Source of the DNA: Vibrio lentus
GTDB taxonomy: Bacteria > Pseudomonadota > Gammaproteobacteria > Enterobacterales > Vibrionaceae
Length of the DNA: 64,000 bases
Direction: 5' to 3'
Assembly (NCBI RefSeq): GCF_030409755.1
Contig: NZ_JAUFQE010000002.1
Location: 2,604,001 to 2,668,000 of the forward strand
Position 1 is the stretch's first letter, and each line of letters opens with the position of its first letter. The notes below the pieces were generated by a model that had not been told where the DNA came from, did not search any database, and worked only from the letters and a program-made list of their open reading frames with translations. This document shows, in pieces, positions 1 to 8,674 of this stretch. The translations under genes were made by a program, and so were the position numbers.

Positions 1-187
1 ACTCACCACGTTGTGAATCACTCATGATCTCAAAAACCAAACGATGCACATCGGCATGACTCAAAGCTGGTATTCCAAGCTTCCTTACTTCACCATCTAT
101 ACGTACCATTGGAGATACACCCGCAGAAAGATGTAGATCTGACGCGTTATGCTTTACACTAAAATCTAGTAACTCAGTGATATCCAT
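1..187 (-). CDS. pilT: Twitching motility ATPase PilT, N-terminal fragment
   Basis: This is the first 62 residues of a gene cut by the left edge of the window. The reverse-strand translation begins MDITELLDFSVKHNASDLHL and continues with SAGVSPMVRIDGEVRKL, the typical PilT N-terminal PAS-like domain. PilT is a hexameric cytoplasmic ATPase that powers type IV pilus retraction. The Walker motifs would lie outside the window, so the identification rests on the N-terminus and on the neighbouring yggS, which is a common partner in gammaproteobacteria. The start codon lies only 26 bases from the divergent yggS start. Confidence 0.85.
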   Translation of the reverse strand, partial: MDITELLDFSVKHNASDLHLSAGVSPMVRIDGEVRKLGIPALSHADVHRLVFEIMSDSQRGE

Positions 188-213
188 TTATTTTCCCTTA
201 AGTAAAGTCAGCT

Positions 214-918
214 ATGAGTAGTATTCAACAAAATATCGAACAAATCACCTCACAGATTCGTAGTGCTGAGCAAAAGTGCGGACGAGCTCCAGAGTCCGTG
301 CAACTTTTAGCCGTCAGTAAAACTAAACCTATTGATGCGATTCTAGAAGCCGCACTCGGAGGCCAAGTTGCCTTTGGTGAAAACTATGTTCAAGAAGGTG
401 TCGATAAAGTAAAACACTTTTCAGAACAACATTCTAACCTAAATTTAGAATGGCATTTTATTGGCCCAATTCAATCCAATAAAACCCGCCCTATCGCAGA
501 AAGCTTCCAGTGGGTGCATTCTGTCGATCGCGATAAAATCGCGCAAAGGCTTAATGATCAACGACCAAACGAACTTCCACCTCTACAAGTACTCATTCAA
601 GTGAACACGAGTGGTGAAGATTCGAAATCAGGAACGTCAGAAGAGACAGTTTTTGCACTCGCAGAGTTGATTTCATCGCTCCCCAACCTCACCTTAAGAG
701 GATTGATGTCGATTCCTGCAAACGTATCTGACTATCAATCTCAGCTTAATGCATTTTCTCAACTGGCGGATCTTAAAGGCAAGCTAGCCGTGAAGTATCC
801 AAACATAGATACCCTTTCGATGGGTATGAGTGGTGATATGGATGCAGCAGTTGAGGCTGGTAGCACCATGGTTCGTATTGGAACGGCTATCTTCGGAGCT
901 CGTGATTACGCGAAATAG
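214..918 (+). CDS. yggS: YggS/PROSC family pyridoxal-phosphate homeostasis protein
   Basis: The 234-residue product has the usual length of the YggS family, single-domain PLP-binding TIM-barrel proteins. They buffer free pyridoxal phosphate and influence amino-acid pools, and no enzymatic reaction is firmly established. The PLP lysine is K36 in LLAVSKTKP. FGENYVQE follows near residues 55-62, and the C-terminal phosphate-binding segment contains SMGMSGDMDAAVEAGS. The start lies 26 bases from divergent pilT, so its promoter must lie largely inside pilT. proC follows about 100 bases downstream, the common yggS-proC-yggT order. Identification is secure; the exact cellular role is not. Confidence 0.95.
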   Translation: MSSIQQNIEQITSQIRSAEQKCGRAPESVQLLAVSKTKPIDAILEAALGGQVAFGENYVQEGVDKVKHFSEQHSNLNLEWHFIGPIQSNKTRPIAESFQWVHSVDRDKIAQRLNDQRPNELPPLQVLIQVNTSGEDSKSGTSEETVFALAELISSLPNLTLRGLMSIPANVSDYQSQLNAFSQLADLKGKLAVKYPNIDTLSMGMSGDMDAAVEAGSTMVRIGTAIFGARDYAK

Positions 919-1018
919 CGACGGCAAGCAGCAAGAAATAGCTACAGCAAGCAACGAAAAATACAGTATTGATACCGCTTCGCTTCAACCGCGCAGCGAC
1001 ACGCTCAGGATTTTATAT

Positions 1019-1837
1019 ATGGAACATAAGAACATCGCCTTTATTGGGGCGGGAAATATGGTTCGCTCGATTGTAGCGGGCTTAGTGGCGAGTGGTTACC
1101 CAGCGCAAAAGATTACTGCAACAGCGCCTTCAGACACCAGAAGACTGCCGTTAGAGCAAGAGTACGGCATCAATACCACCAGCGATAATATTGCCGCAGC
1201 AGAGCAAGCAGACGTTGTTGTACTATCAGTGAAGCCACAAATGATGGCTGATGTATGCAAACCCTTACAAAGCATCGACTTTAGCAACAAACTGGTTATC
1301 TCAATTGCCGCGGGTATTAATGCGAATCGACTCAATGAGATGTTAAACTGCCAGCTAAACCTTGTACGTGTTATGCCAAACACGCCATCACTGCTTGGTA
1401 AAGGGATGAGTGGCCTTTATGCTGACTCAATGGTTAGTCAAGGTGATAAAGAGTTCGCTTCTCAGTTAATGCAAGCCGTAGGTCAAGTAAGCTGGGTTAA
1501 ACAAGAGTCTGGTATCAACAACATCATTGCGGCAGCAGGTAGTGCTCCGGCTTACTTCTTCCTGTTTATGGAGGCGATGCAAGCTGAAGCAGTTAACCAA
1601 GGTTTTGACCAAGAAACCGCTCGTAAATTAGTGCAGCAATCTGCATTAGGCGCGGCAGAGATGGTAGTAGCAAATCCAAATACTGAATTATCAACACTGC
1701 GTGAACAAGTGACTTCAAAAGGCGGAACGACCGCAGAAGCATTGCGCACGTTTAACGACCATCAACTATCTGACATCGTAGCGAAAGCCATGCAATCGGC
1801 GGTTGCTCGAGCTGAAGAGATGGAAAAACTGTTTTAA
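1019..1837 (+). CDS. proC: Pyrroline-5-carboxylate reductase
   Basis: The enzyme reduces 1-pyrroline-5-carboxylate to L-proline with NAD(P)H, the last step of proline synthesis, in the cytoplasm. The N-terminal Rossmann motif IAFIGAGNM lies at residues 6-14. The C-terminal dimerisation domain carries AAAGSAPAYFFLFMEAM and the signature VTSKGGTTAEAL. The open frame extends upstream to 830 inside yggS, but that part has no family match. I place the start at the ATG at 1019, giving 272 residues, close to the usual 270, with AGGA about 9 bases upstream. It probably forms an operon with yggS and yggT. Confidence 0.95.
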   Translation: MEHKNIAFIGAGNMVRSIVAGLVASGYPAQKITATAPSDTRRLPLEQEYGINTTSDNIAAAEQADVVVLSVKPQMMADVCKPLQSIDFSNKLVISIAAGINANRLNEMLNCQLNLVRVMPNTPSLLGKGMSGLYADSMVSQGDKEFASQLMQAVGQVSWVKQESGINNIIAAAGSAPAYFFLFMEAMQAEAVNQGFDQETARKLVQQSALGAAEMVVANPNTELSTLREQVTSKGGTTAEALRTFNDHQLSDIVAKAMQSAVARAEEMEKLF

Positions 1838-1914
1838 TACTAGTTACAAGTACAAAAGCATTGTGTCGTTCGGGTGATACCTAAGCGGCAAGTAAATCCG
1901 AAAAAGGAAACAAT

Positions 1915-2472
1915 ATGAATTCGATGAGCTTTCTGATCTCGACCGTTTTTGATCTTTACATCATGGTTGTGATCTTGCGTATCTGGCTACAAGCATCACG
2001 TGCAGATTTCTACAACCCGTTCTCACAATTTATCGTAAAAGCGACACAACCGGTTGTTGCCCCACTACGCCGAGTGATTCCATCAATAGGCAGCCTTGAC
2101 CTTGCGACTGTTGTATTCGCTTATGTGCTGTGTGTACTTAAGTTCGTCGCTCTAAACTTGATTATCTCTGGCGGTGCGGCTGTATTTGATATCAGCTTCC
2201 TGATCTTTGGTGCACTATCTCTGCTCAAAGCAGCTGGTGGCTTAATTTTCTGGGTTCTGCTAATCCGTGCAATTCTGAGCTGGGTTAGCCAAGGCCGTAG
2301 CCCAATCGAATACGTATTCCACCAATTAACAGAACCAATGCTAGTTCCAATTCGCCGCATCCTTCCTGATATGGGTGGCTTCGACCTAAGTGTGCTGGTT
2401 CTGTTCATTGTTCTGCAATTTGCGAACTTCCTAATGGGCGACATGATCGGTCCTATTTGGTATCAGCTATAA
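1915..2472 (+). CDS. yggT: YggT family integral membrane protein
   Basis: The 185-residue hydrophobic protein has two similar halves. Each has a membrane segment followed by an amphipathic stretch ending in a conserved arginine-proline motif: [13 protein letters not shown] in the first half and [14 protein letters not shown] in the second. This duplicated layout is typical of the YggT family, which contributes to osmotic tolerance or membrane protein insertion in some bacteria; the molecular role is unclear. It follows proC, with an AGGAAA ribosome site just upstream of the ATG. The downstream yggU gene starts 30 bases after its stop. Confidence 0.92.
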   Translation: MNSMSFLISTVFDLYIMVVILRIWLQASRADFYNPFSQFIVKATQPVVAPLRRVIPSIGSLDLATVVFAYVLCVLKFVALNLIISGGAAVFDISFLIFGALSLLKAAGGLIFWVLLIRAILSWVSQGRSPIEYVFHQLTEPMLVPIRRILPDMGGFDLSVLVLFIVLQFANFLMGDMIGPIWYQL

Positions 2473-2501
2473 TTCAAGTACGAACCTCAGGTACTTTGAC
2501 G

Positions 2502-2792
2502 ATGCCAAAAGCAGTTTGGGCCGAAGAGGACGATATTCTTCTTCGGCTCTATATCCAACCCAAGGCAAGCCGCGATAAAATCGTTGGCTTACACGGAGAG
2601 GAACTGAAAATTGCCATTACTGCACCACCGGTTGATGGCAAAGCCAATGCTCACTTAGCGAAATACCTTGCGAAACAATTTAAGGTCGCGAAAGGGCAAA
2701 TTAAGATAGAAAAGGGAGAGCTCGGTCGGCATAAGCAAGTTCGAATATGCTCACCAAGCCAGATCCCAACTGAAGTCAAAGCCATCCTATGA
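2502..2792 (+). CDS. yggU: DUF167/YggU family protein
   Basis: This small cytoplasmic protein (96 residues from the ATG at 2502) belongs to the DUF167 family, whose function is unknown. The family core [19 protein letters not shown] is clear in the middle, followed by the lysine-rich [20 protein letters not shown] longer frame opens at 2457 inside the end of yggT, but its extra 15 residues are unlike the family, and the later ATG gives the usual length. An intrinsic terminator overlaps the last codons and stop of this gene, so it probably ends the yggS-proC-yggT-yggU transcript. Confidence 0.88.
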   Translation: MPKAVWAEEDDILLRLYIQPKASRDKIVGLHGEELKIAITAPPVDGKANAHLAKYLAKQFKVAKGQIKIEKGELGRHKQVRICSPSQIPTEVKAIL

Positions 2793-2802
2793 TGGCTTTT
2801 TG
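2777..2802 (+). terminator. Rho-independent terminator overlapping the end of yggU
   Basis: The perfect arms CAAAGCCATC and GATGGCTTTTTG pair around a CTAT loop and end in a T run. The stop codon of yggU (2790-2792) lies in the loop and right arm, so the last codons encode half the hairpin. Confidence 0.75.
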
Positions 2803-2820
2803 CTATTTATTGGAGTCATT

Positions 2821-3252
2821 ATGCGTCTATGGATAACAGCACTAATCACCGCTCTGATTGCCCTACCAAGCTCGGCAGGACAATTTAAAAGTATCAAGGA
2901 TGTCGAGGTTCATTACTCGGCTTTCAATTCCACGTTTTTAACTGCGCAGGTCGCTAAGCAATATAAGCTGAAACGAAACGGATACTCAGCGATTCTAAAT
3001 ATCAGCGTGCTAGACAACGCTTCTCTAGGCAAGCCTGCAACAACGGCTAAAATTACGGGAACAGCACGAAACCTAGTAGGCAATACTCGTACGCTTAACT
3101 TCCGTGAAATAAAGGAAGGTGATGCGATTTATTACCTTGCTGAGTTCCCTATCACTCACGAAGAGAATATCACTTTTGATATTGATGTTAACGCAGGTTT
3201 GAAAGGCACTGGACCACTGCGTTTCACACAAAAATTCTATATAGAAGAGTAG
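2821..3252 (+). CDS. DUF4426 family exported protein
   Basis: The product is about 143 residues from the ATG at 2821, which has TGGAG eight bases upstream; an in-frame start at 2800 is less likely. It begins with a signal peptide (MRLWITALITALIALPSSAG, cleavage probably after the SSAG region), so it is probably periplasmic. The mature part contains VHYSAFNSTFLTAQVAKQY and ends with RFTQKFYIEE, resembling the DUF4426 family, often found between yggU and rdgB in Vibrio. The sequence is consistent with a small beta-sandwich. Its function is unknown. The rdgB gene starts about 50 bases downstream. Confidence 0.8.
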   Translation: MRLWITALITALIALPSSAGQFKSIKDVEVHYSAFNSTFLTAQVAKQYKLKRNGYSAILNISVLDNASLGKPATTAKITGTARNLVGNTRTLNFREIKEGDAIYYLAEFPITHEENITFDIDVNAGLKGTGPLRFTQKFYIEE

Positions 3253-3300
3253 CTTCAAAGCTCACATTTCTAGTCATTAACTTATTAGAGCCACATCCCC

Positions 3301-3900
3301 ATGAGTAAGATTGTTTTAGCAACAGGCAACCAAGGCAAAGTTCGCGAGATGGCAGATATTCTGTCTGAGTTTGGTTTCGACGTTGTCGCGCAAAGTGAAT
3401 TTAACGTTTCAGAAGTCGCAGAAACAGGAACGACTTTCATTGAAAATGCCATCATCAAAGCTCGCCACGCTGCGAAAGAGACGGGGCTACCAGCCATTGC
3501 TGACGATTCTGGCTTAGAAGTTGATTACCTTAATGGTGCACCCGGTATCTACTCAGCGCGTTACTCAGGTGAAGGAGCTACTGATAAGCAAAACATCGAA
3601 AAGCTGTTAGATGCTATGCAAGGTGTCGATGTTGAAAAGCGTACCGCTCGTTTTCACTGTGTATTGGTGCTAATGCGTCACGAAAACGATCCAACTCCAT
3701 TAGTATGTCACGGTAAATGGGAAGGTCGCATTCTGACTGAAGAACACGGTGAGAATGGCTTTGGCTACGATCCTGTATTCTTTGTACCAGAAGATAACTG
3801 CGCCTCAGCAGAACTTGAATCGTCACGTAAGAAGCAACTGTCACACCGTGGTAAAGCCCTCGCGTCATTATTCAAGACTCTCAAGGAGCAAGCTCTGTAA
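3301..3900 (+). CDS. rdgB: dITP/XTP pyrophosphatase (Ham1/RdgB)
   Basis: RdgB hydrolyses dITP, ITP and XTP to the monophosphates, keeping deaminated purines out of DNA and RNA. The 199 residues have the usual length. The nucleotide-binding start [13 protein letters not shown], the metal and substrate motif [20 protein letters not shown] and the C-terminal SHRGKAL are all present. The stop codon overlaps the hemW start (TAATG at 3898-3902), which indicates translational coupling. Confidence 0.96.
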   Translation: MSKIVLATGNQGKVREMADILSEFGFDVVAQSEFNVSEVAETGTTFIENAIIKARHAAKETGLPAIADDSGLEVDYLNGAPGIYSARYSGEGATDKQNIEKLLDAMQGVDVEKRTARFHCVLVLMRHENDPTPLVCHGKWEGRILTEEHGENGFGYDPVFFVPEDNCASAELESSRKKQLSHRGKALASLFKTLKEQAL

Positions 3901-5087
3901 TGCACAATGCAGCGCTAATACCACCCGCACTCAGCCTTTATGTCCACATTCCATGGTGTGTACAAAAGTGTCCGTATTGTGATTTTAACTCTCACGCTCT
4001 AAAAGCCGAGATTCCTGAAAAAGAGTACATCGATGCTCTGCTTGAGGATCTCGATACCGATATCGAAAAATACCAACTCAATGGCGCACCTCGCCCATTG
4101 CATTCGATCTTTATTGGTGGCGGCACGCCGAGTCTATTTTCTCCAGAAGGAATAGGTCGATTGCTGCAAGGCATTGAACAACGCATCCCGTTCAAACCTG
4201 AAATAGAAATCACCATGGAAGCTAATCCGGGAACTATCGAAGCTGAGCGTTTTGCTGGTTACCAAAAAGCAGGCATAACTCGAATCTCGGTGGGTGTGCA
4301 AAGTTTTGAACAAGAGAAACTGGAAAGGCTTGGGCGTATTCACGGTCAAGACGAAGCTGTCAACGCAGCTCATTTAGCACATAAAATCGGACTAAATAGC
4401 TTCAACCTAGATCTAATGCACGGCTTACCCGATCAAAGCATTGATCAGGCCTTGGCTGATTTGGACAGAGCGATCGAGCTTAATCCTCCGCATTTATCTT
4501 GGTATCAGCTAACAATAGAACCTAACACCATGTTCTATTACAAAACGCCAAAGCTGCCTGACGATGATGACCTTTGGGATATTTTCGACTTAGGCCATAA
4601 GAAGCTCGCAGACGCAGGTTATGTACAGTACGAAATTTCAGGCTACAGCAAGCCAGGATATCAGTGTCAGCATAACCTCAACTACTGGCGCTTTGGTGAC
4701 TACCTAGGTATTGGCTGTGGCTCTCATGGCAAGCTGAGCTTTGCAGATGGACGTATTGTTCGCACCACTAAGGTTAAACATCCTAGAGGCTACCTAGCAG
4801 CGTATCAGAATCTGGTGAAACCCTATCTGTCGGATGAACTTGAAGTACCTAATGACGACCGCCCTTTCGAGTTCTTCATGAACCGCTTCAGGCTAATGGA
4901 AGCGTGTCCAAAACAAGACTTCATTGATACGACTGGGTTAGAGTTTGATTCGATTCAGCCAACGATAGAGTGGGCCAAAGAGCTCGGTTATCTTAATGAG
5001 ACCGACAGCCATTGGCAGATCACTGAAAAAGGAAAACTCTTCTTAAACGATTTGCTTGAAGCCTTTATGGCAGAAGAAGACGAATAG
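3900..5087 (+). CDS. hemW: Radical SAM heme chaperone HemW
   Basis: HemW is a coproporphyrinogen oxidase-like radical SAM protein that binds heme and helps deliver it to respiratory enzymes; it is not the oxidase HemN itself. The 4Fe-4S motif CVQKCPYC (CX3CX2C) lies near the N-terminus in YVHIPWCVQKCPYCDF, and the glycine-rich SAM motif FIGGGTPSLF follows. The 395 residues fit the family, whose members lack the extra HemN cysteine before the cluster. The gene overlaps the rdgB stop codon. Its own stop codon is followed immediately by the heptamer repeat array. Confidence 0.95.
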   Translation: MHNAALIPPALSLYVHIPWCVQKCPYCDFNSHALKAEIPEKEYIDALLEDLDTDIEKYQLNGAPRPLHSIFIGGGTPSLFSPEGIGRLLQGIEQRIPFKPEIEITMEANPGTIEAERFAGYQKAGITRISVGVQSFEQEKLERLGRIHGQDEAVNAAHLAHKIGLNSFNLDLMHGLPDQSIDQALADLDRAIELNPPHLSWYQLTIEPNTMFYYKTPKLPDDDDLWDIFDLGHKKLADAGYVQYEISGYSKPGYQCQHNLNYWRFGDYLGIGCGSHGKLSFADGRIVRTTKVKHPRGYLAAYQNLVKPYLSDELEVPNDDRPFEFFMNRFRLMEACPKQDFIDTTGLEFDSIQPTIEWAKELGYLNETDSHWQITEKGKLFLNDLLEAFMAEEDE

Positions 5088-5143
5088 TTCGAGATTCGAG
5101 ATTCGAGATTCGAGATTCGAGATTCGAGATTCGAGATTCGAGA
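5088..5143. repeat. Eight perfect tandem copies of the 7-bp unit TTCGAGA
   Basis: The array begins at the first base after the hemW stop codon and runs for 56 bases without a mismatch. One reverse-complement copy (TCTCGAA) lies at 5197-5203, beyond the hemW terminator, so any array unit could pair with it in the transcript. Confidence 0.95.
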
Positions 5144-5153
5144 AGTATTGCGT

Positions 5154-5182
5154 AAGGGTTGGCTTTAGGGTCAACCCTTTTT
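5154..5182 (+). terminator. Terminator after hemW
   Basis: The arms AAGGGTTG and CAACCCTT enclose a 10-base loop and are followed by a T run. It lies between the heptamer array and the 3' end of the convergent glsB gene. Confidence 0.7.
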
Positions 5183-5253
5183 ATTGTAAAAATCTTTCTC
5201 GAAGCGAAGCGCTCTATAGGACAAAGTCTGTGCTCGCATCTCGCACCTTTCTT

Positions 5254-6174
5254 CTAAAAAATAGAACGACCAATACGCTCAGAGAGCAATTCTAAAGCCT
5301 GAGTTCCCGCTAGTGAATTACCCGACGCGTCCAGTTCCGGAGACCACACCGCGATCGTCATTTCGCCAGGAACAATCGCAATAATCCCACCGCCAACACC
5401 CGATTTACCCGGCATACCAACACGATAAGCAAACTCTCCCGCCCCATCGTACAAACCACATGTCGCAAGCAAAGCATTCAGCTGTTTGGTTTGAACTGGC
5501 GTGATGATCTCTTTCTTGGTTTGAACCGACACGCCTTTGTTCGCCAAATAGCTAAAGGTTTTCGCCAAGTCCACACAGGTCATTTTAAGCGCACAAGCAT
5601 GAAAGTAATTGTTGAGTACGGGAATAACATCGTTCTCAAAATTACCAAATGAACGCATCAAATAAGCGATAGCCGCATTACGATCGCTGTGCATCATCTC
5701 AGAAGCCGCCACAACCTTGTCATACACGATATGTGTATCACCTGATAGCTGACGGACAAATTCTAATAAACGGTGTCTTGGTGCTGATAGACGGCTTTGT
5801 AATAAGTCGGCAACGACAATAGCGCCAGCATTAATAAACGGATTACGAGGAATGCCGTGTTCCATCTCAAGCTGAATCATCGAGTTAAAGGCTTGTCCTG
5901 AAGGCTCCTTCCCAACGCGTTGCCAAATTTCTTCCGGCTTATACAACACCATTGCTAGCGTCAGGCTCAGAGCTTTCGAAATAGATTGCACTGAGAATGC
6001 TTCATCAGCATCGCCAGCTTGAATAACTTCACCTTCATTGGTGTATACAGCAATCGCCAGTTTCTGGTTCGATACGCGAGCCAATGCAGGAATATAGTCA
6101 GCGACCTTTCCCTGACCAATTAAGGGACGAACTTCGTCTAAAATCTCGGCTAAAATAGCTTGAGTTGGTTTCAT
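5254..6174 (-). CDS. glsB: Glutaminase (serine-dependent, GlsB/YneH type)
   Basis: The enzyme hydrolyses L-glutamine to glutamate and ammonia, and belongs to the beta-lactamase-like glutaminase fold. The active-site SxxK motif S64-I-S-K67 lies in [12 protein letters not shown], and the C-terminal [12 protein letters not shown] matches the KSG-type triad element. [11 protein letters not shown] and the family length (306 residues) also fit. The gene is convergent with hemW and downstream of trmB on the same strand. It is separated from trmB by a terminator with an overlapping inverted repeat, so it probably has its own promoter. Confidence 0.93.
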   Translation of the reverse strand: MKPTQAILAEILDEVRPLIGQGKVADYIPALARVSNQKLAIAVYTNEGEVIQAGDADEAFSVQSISKALSLTLAMVLYKPEEIWQRVGKEPSGQAFNSMIQLEMEHGIPRNPFINAGAIVVADLLQSRLSAPRHRLLEFVRQLSGDTHIVYDKVVAASEMMHSDRNAAIAYLMRSFGNFENDVIPVLNNYFHACALKMTCVDLAKTFSYLANKGVSVQTKKEIITPVQTKQLNALLATCGLYDGAGEFAYRVGMPGKSGVGGGIIAIVPGEMTIAVWSPELDASGNSLAGTQALELLSERIGRSIF

Positions 6175-6241
6175 GTGAGCTTACTTCTTATTGTTATTTT
6201 TGTAGGGGTGTGACATTCAGTTTTGTCCTTAAACTTCTAAT

Positions 6242-6298
6242 TTGATAAAAGCCTAAGGACAAAAAAGCCAACACTACAATAATGTTGGCTTTTATCAA
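6242..6298 (-). terminator. trmB terminator with a second, overlapping inverted repeat
   Basis: On the minus strand the arms AAAAGCCAACA (from 6293) and TGTTGGCTTTT (ending at 6263) form an intrinsic terminator followed by further T residues. A second perfect 12-bp inverted repeat, TTGATAAAAGCC at 6242-6253 and GGCTTTTATCAA at 6287-6298, uses the same GGCTTTT segment, so the two stems exclude each other. Confidence 0.8.
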
Positions 6299-6357
6299 TC
6301 CCATAAAATGTAAGGTTAAGATCTTAATCCGATCTCACCTTCATTTTTTATTCAGAA

Positions 6358-7077
6358 TTACTTAGTACGCTTGAACTTAATGTCCCAAACACCGTGACCT
6401 AAACGGTGGCCACGAGCTTCAAACTTAGTCAGTGGACGCTCGTCTGGACGAGGAATGTAATCACCATCTTCAGCGATATTCTCGAAACCTGGAGCTACGT
6501 TCATCACTTCAATCATATGTTCTGCGTAGTTTTCCCAATCTGTTGCCATGTGGAAAATACCAGTATCAAGTTGCAGCTTACCGCGAACCATCTCTGCAAA
6601 CTCAGCCTTAACGATACGACGTTTGTGGTGACGAGCTTTATGCCATGGGTCAGGGAAGAACAGTTGCAGTGTATGCAGGCTGCTGTCTGGGATCATGTGT
6701 TCAAATACTTCTACTGCATCGTGACACATTACACGCAGGTTAGTTACGCCAGCATCGCGAGCTGTACCTAAACACGCACCAACACCTGGGCTGTGAACTT
6801 CAATACCTAAGAAGTTTTTCTCAGGCGCATTCTTTGCCATTTCAACCAGTGATGCACCCATACCGAAGCCAATTTCTAGTACAACAGGGTTGTCGTTGCC
6901 AAACACTTCTTTCCAATTAAGAAGTTCTGGGTTGTAGTCGATACCCATTGTTGGCCAACATTCGTTCATCGCGTTTTCTTGGCCTTTTGTTAAGCGGCCT
7001 TCGCGTCGAACAAAACTACGGATCTTACGAACCAGTTTGCCGTCTTCAGTATATTCGTTAGTGGTCACTTCACTCAT
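6358..7077 (-). CDS. trmB: tRNA (guanine-46-N7)-methyltransferase
   Basis: TrmB uses S-adenosylmethionine to methylate G46 in the variable loop of tRNA. The SAM-binding loop [16 protein letters not shown] is present, followed by [15 protein letters not shown], and the family motif [20 protein letters not shown] is unmistakable. I start at 7077 ([13 protein letters not shown]), giving 239 residues. The frame opens at 7095, but the inner ATG has an AGG ribosome site (AGGCAAAAATCA-ATG) and gives the usual length. mutY is divergent, with about 165 bases between the start codons. The 3' side carries the terminator at 6242-6298. Confidence 0.95.
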   Translation of the reverse strand: MSEVTTNEYTEDGKLVRKIRSFVRREGRLTKGQENAMNECWPTMGIDYNPELLNWKEVFGNDNPVVLEIGFGMGASLVEMAKNAPEKNFLGIEVHSPGVGACLGTARDAGVTNLRVMCHDAVEVFEHMIPDSSLHTLQLFFPDPWHKARHHKRRIVKAEFAEMVRGKLQLDTGIFHMATDWENYAEHMIEVMNVAPGFENIAEDGDYIPRPDERPLTKFEARGHRLGHGVWDIKFKRTK

Positions 7078-7242
7078 TGATTTTTGCCTGCACATTGATT
7101 AATCAAAGCGGGGATTATCCAAAGAATTGCCTCCGGTGCAAGTCTTTCCGTGGATAAATTCCCACACAATTTGTCTGTTTTACATCCAACCGTAAGTGTG
7201 GTGCAATTTCACTCCTAATAATAGCAAAGCATAGAGCATGTC

Positions 7243-8304
7243 GTGACTCCTTTCGCAACCGCCATATTAAAGTGGTATGACGCCTTTGGGCGTAAAGAAT
7301 TACCTTGGCAACAAAACAAAACCGCCTACACCGTTTGGCTATCTGAAATCATGCTTCAGCAGACTCAGGTTGCCACGGTGATTCCATACTACCAGCGCTT
7401 CTTAGAGCGCTTTCCAACGGTTATCGACCTAGCAAACGCTGAACAAGATGAAGTGCTCCACTTATGGACGGGGCTTGGTTATTACGCGCGAGCTCGTAAC
7501 CTTCACAAAGCAGCCAAGATTGTTGCCGAGCAATACGGTGGTGAATTTCCGCTTTCTATCGAAGAAATGAACGCGCTACCGGGTATTGGACGCTCTACTG
7601 CCGCTGCAGTGCTGTCCTCTGTGCATAAACTCCCTCATGCGATTCTTGATGGCAACGTCAAGCGCACCTTGGCGAGAAGCTTTGCAGTAGAAGGTTGGCC
7701 TGGGCAAAAGAAAGTCGAGAACCAGCTTTGGGAACACGCAGAAGCACACACTCCCAATCAAGATGTTGACAAGTACAATCAAGCCATGATGGATATGGGT
7801 GCGATGGTTTGTACTCGTAGCAAGCCCAAATGTACGTTGTGCCCGATTGAAAGCATGTGTGAAGCTAAGAAGCTCGATAAACAGCTCGATTTCCCTGGTA
7901 AGAAGCCTAAGAAAGAAAAGCCAATAAAAGAAACATGGTTTGTAATTCTGTACCACGATAATCAAGTATGGCTCGAACAACGCCCTCAGTCTGGTATCTG
8001 GGGAGGACTGTTCTGTTTCCCTCAAAATGAAAACGCAGAGATCGAACATCAATTAGATATTCGTTCGATCAAAGACAACGAAGCCGATTCGATCAAGACC
8101 ATGATTGCGTTTCGACATACTTTCAGCCACTACCACTTAGATATCACACCTGTATTAGTAAAATTAGATAAACAACCAGATTTGATAATGGAAGGGACTA
8201 AAGGTCTCTGGTATAACTTATCAAAACCGGAAGAAATTGGCCTAGCCGCTCCTGTAAAGCAGCTTATTGAGAGCCTACCCTTTGAACTGAACGACGACGT
8301 TTGA
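7243..8304 (+). CDS. mutY: A/G-specific adenine DNA glycosylase
   Basis: MutY removes adenine mispaired with 8-oxoguanine. The HhH-GPD fold is shown by [12 protein letters not shown] (containing the catalytic glutamate), [12 protein letters not shown] (helix-hairpin-helix) and [10 protein letters not shown] (the conserved aspartate region). A 4Fe-4S loop with C190-X6-C197-X2-C200-X5-C206 follows, then a C-terminal Nudix-like 8-oxoG recognition domain ([16 protein letters not shown]). The 353 residues are normal. The start appears to be GTG at 7243; an ATG at 7238 is out of frame and stops after two codons. The mutY-yggX-mltC order is the common gammaproteobacterial arrangement. Confidence 0.96.
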   Translation: MTPFATAILKWYDAFGRKELPWQQNKTAYTVWLSEIMLQQTQVATVIPYYQRFLERFPTVIDLANAEQDEVLHLWTGLGYYARARNLHKAAKIVAEQYGGEFPLSIEEMNALPGIGRSTAAAVLSSVHKLPHAILDGNVKRTLARSFAVEGWPGQKKVENQLWEHAEAHTPNQDVDKYNQAMMDMGAMVCTRSKPKCTLCPIESMCEAKKLDKQLDFPGKKPKKEKPIKETWFVILYHDNQVWLEQRPQSGIWGGLFCFPQNENAEIEHQLDIRSIKDNEADSIKTMIAFRHTFSHYHLDITPVLVKLDKQPDLIMEGTKGLWYNLSKPEEIGLAAPVKQLIESLPFELNDDV

Positions 8305-8332
8305 ATCAACGAACGCGATAAGAGGAACCACT

Positions 8333-8605
8333 ATGAGCCGCACTGTATTTTGTGCTCGCCTTCAAAAAGATGCTGAAGGCCTAGATTTTCAACTTTACCC
8401 AGGTGACTTAGGTAAGCGTATCTTTGACAACATCTCTAAAGAGGCTTGGGGACAATGGCAAAGCAAACAAACCATGCTTATCAATGAGAAGAAGCTAAAC
8501 ATGATGGATCCTGAACATCGTAAACTTCTTGAAACTGAGATGGTTAACTTCCTTTTTGAAGGTAAAGATGTCGTTATTGATGGCTACACTCCACCAAGCG
8601 AATAA
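8333..8605 (+). CDS. yggX: Fe(2+)-trafficking / oxidative damage protection protein YggX
   Basis: YggX is a small cytoplasmic protein thought to help protect iron-sulfur clusters and to handle labile iron. The 90 residues are the normal length. The conserved N-terminal [18 protein letters not shown] with Cys7, the YPGDLGKRI segment and [18 protein letters not shown] match the family. It follows mutY, itself an iron-sulfur enzyme, by 28 bases with an AGAGGAAC ribosome site, and is probably cotranscribed. A hairpin separates it from mltC. Confidence 0.95.
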   Translation: MSRTVFCARLQKDAEGLDFQLYPGDLGKRIFDNISKEAWGQWQSKQTMLINEKKLNMMDPEHRKLLETEMVNFLFEGKDVVIDGYTPPSE

Positions 8606-8627
8606 GACATTTATTTAAGCAAATTTT

Positions 8628-8662
8628 AATGACATCATGGTTAACGCTGCGATGTCATTTTT
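8628..8662 (+). terminator. Terminator or attenuator between yggX and mltC
   Basis: The arms AATGACATC and GATGTCATT are followed by a T run. The structure ends about 13 bases before the mltC start codon, so it could reduce readthrough into mltC. Confidence 0.65.
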
Positions 8663-8674
8663 GTATGAGGAACT

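Noticed and set aside
830..1018. Upstream in-frame extension of proC beginning inside yggS
   Set aside because: The extra 63 residues have no family likeness, overlap yggS in another frame, and the ATG at 1019 gives the usual ProC length with a ribosome site.
5088..5143. Possible CRISPR array
   Set aside because: The units are 7 bp and contiguous, with no spacers, so this is a simple tandem repeat.
7576..8052. 158-codon antisense frame in mutY
   Set aside because: It overlaps the MutY catalytic and iron-sulfur regions, which explain the sequence fully.
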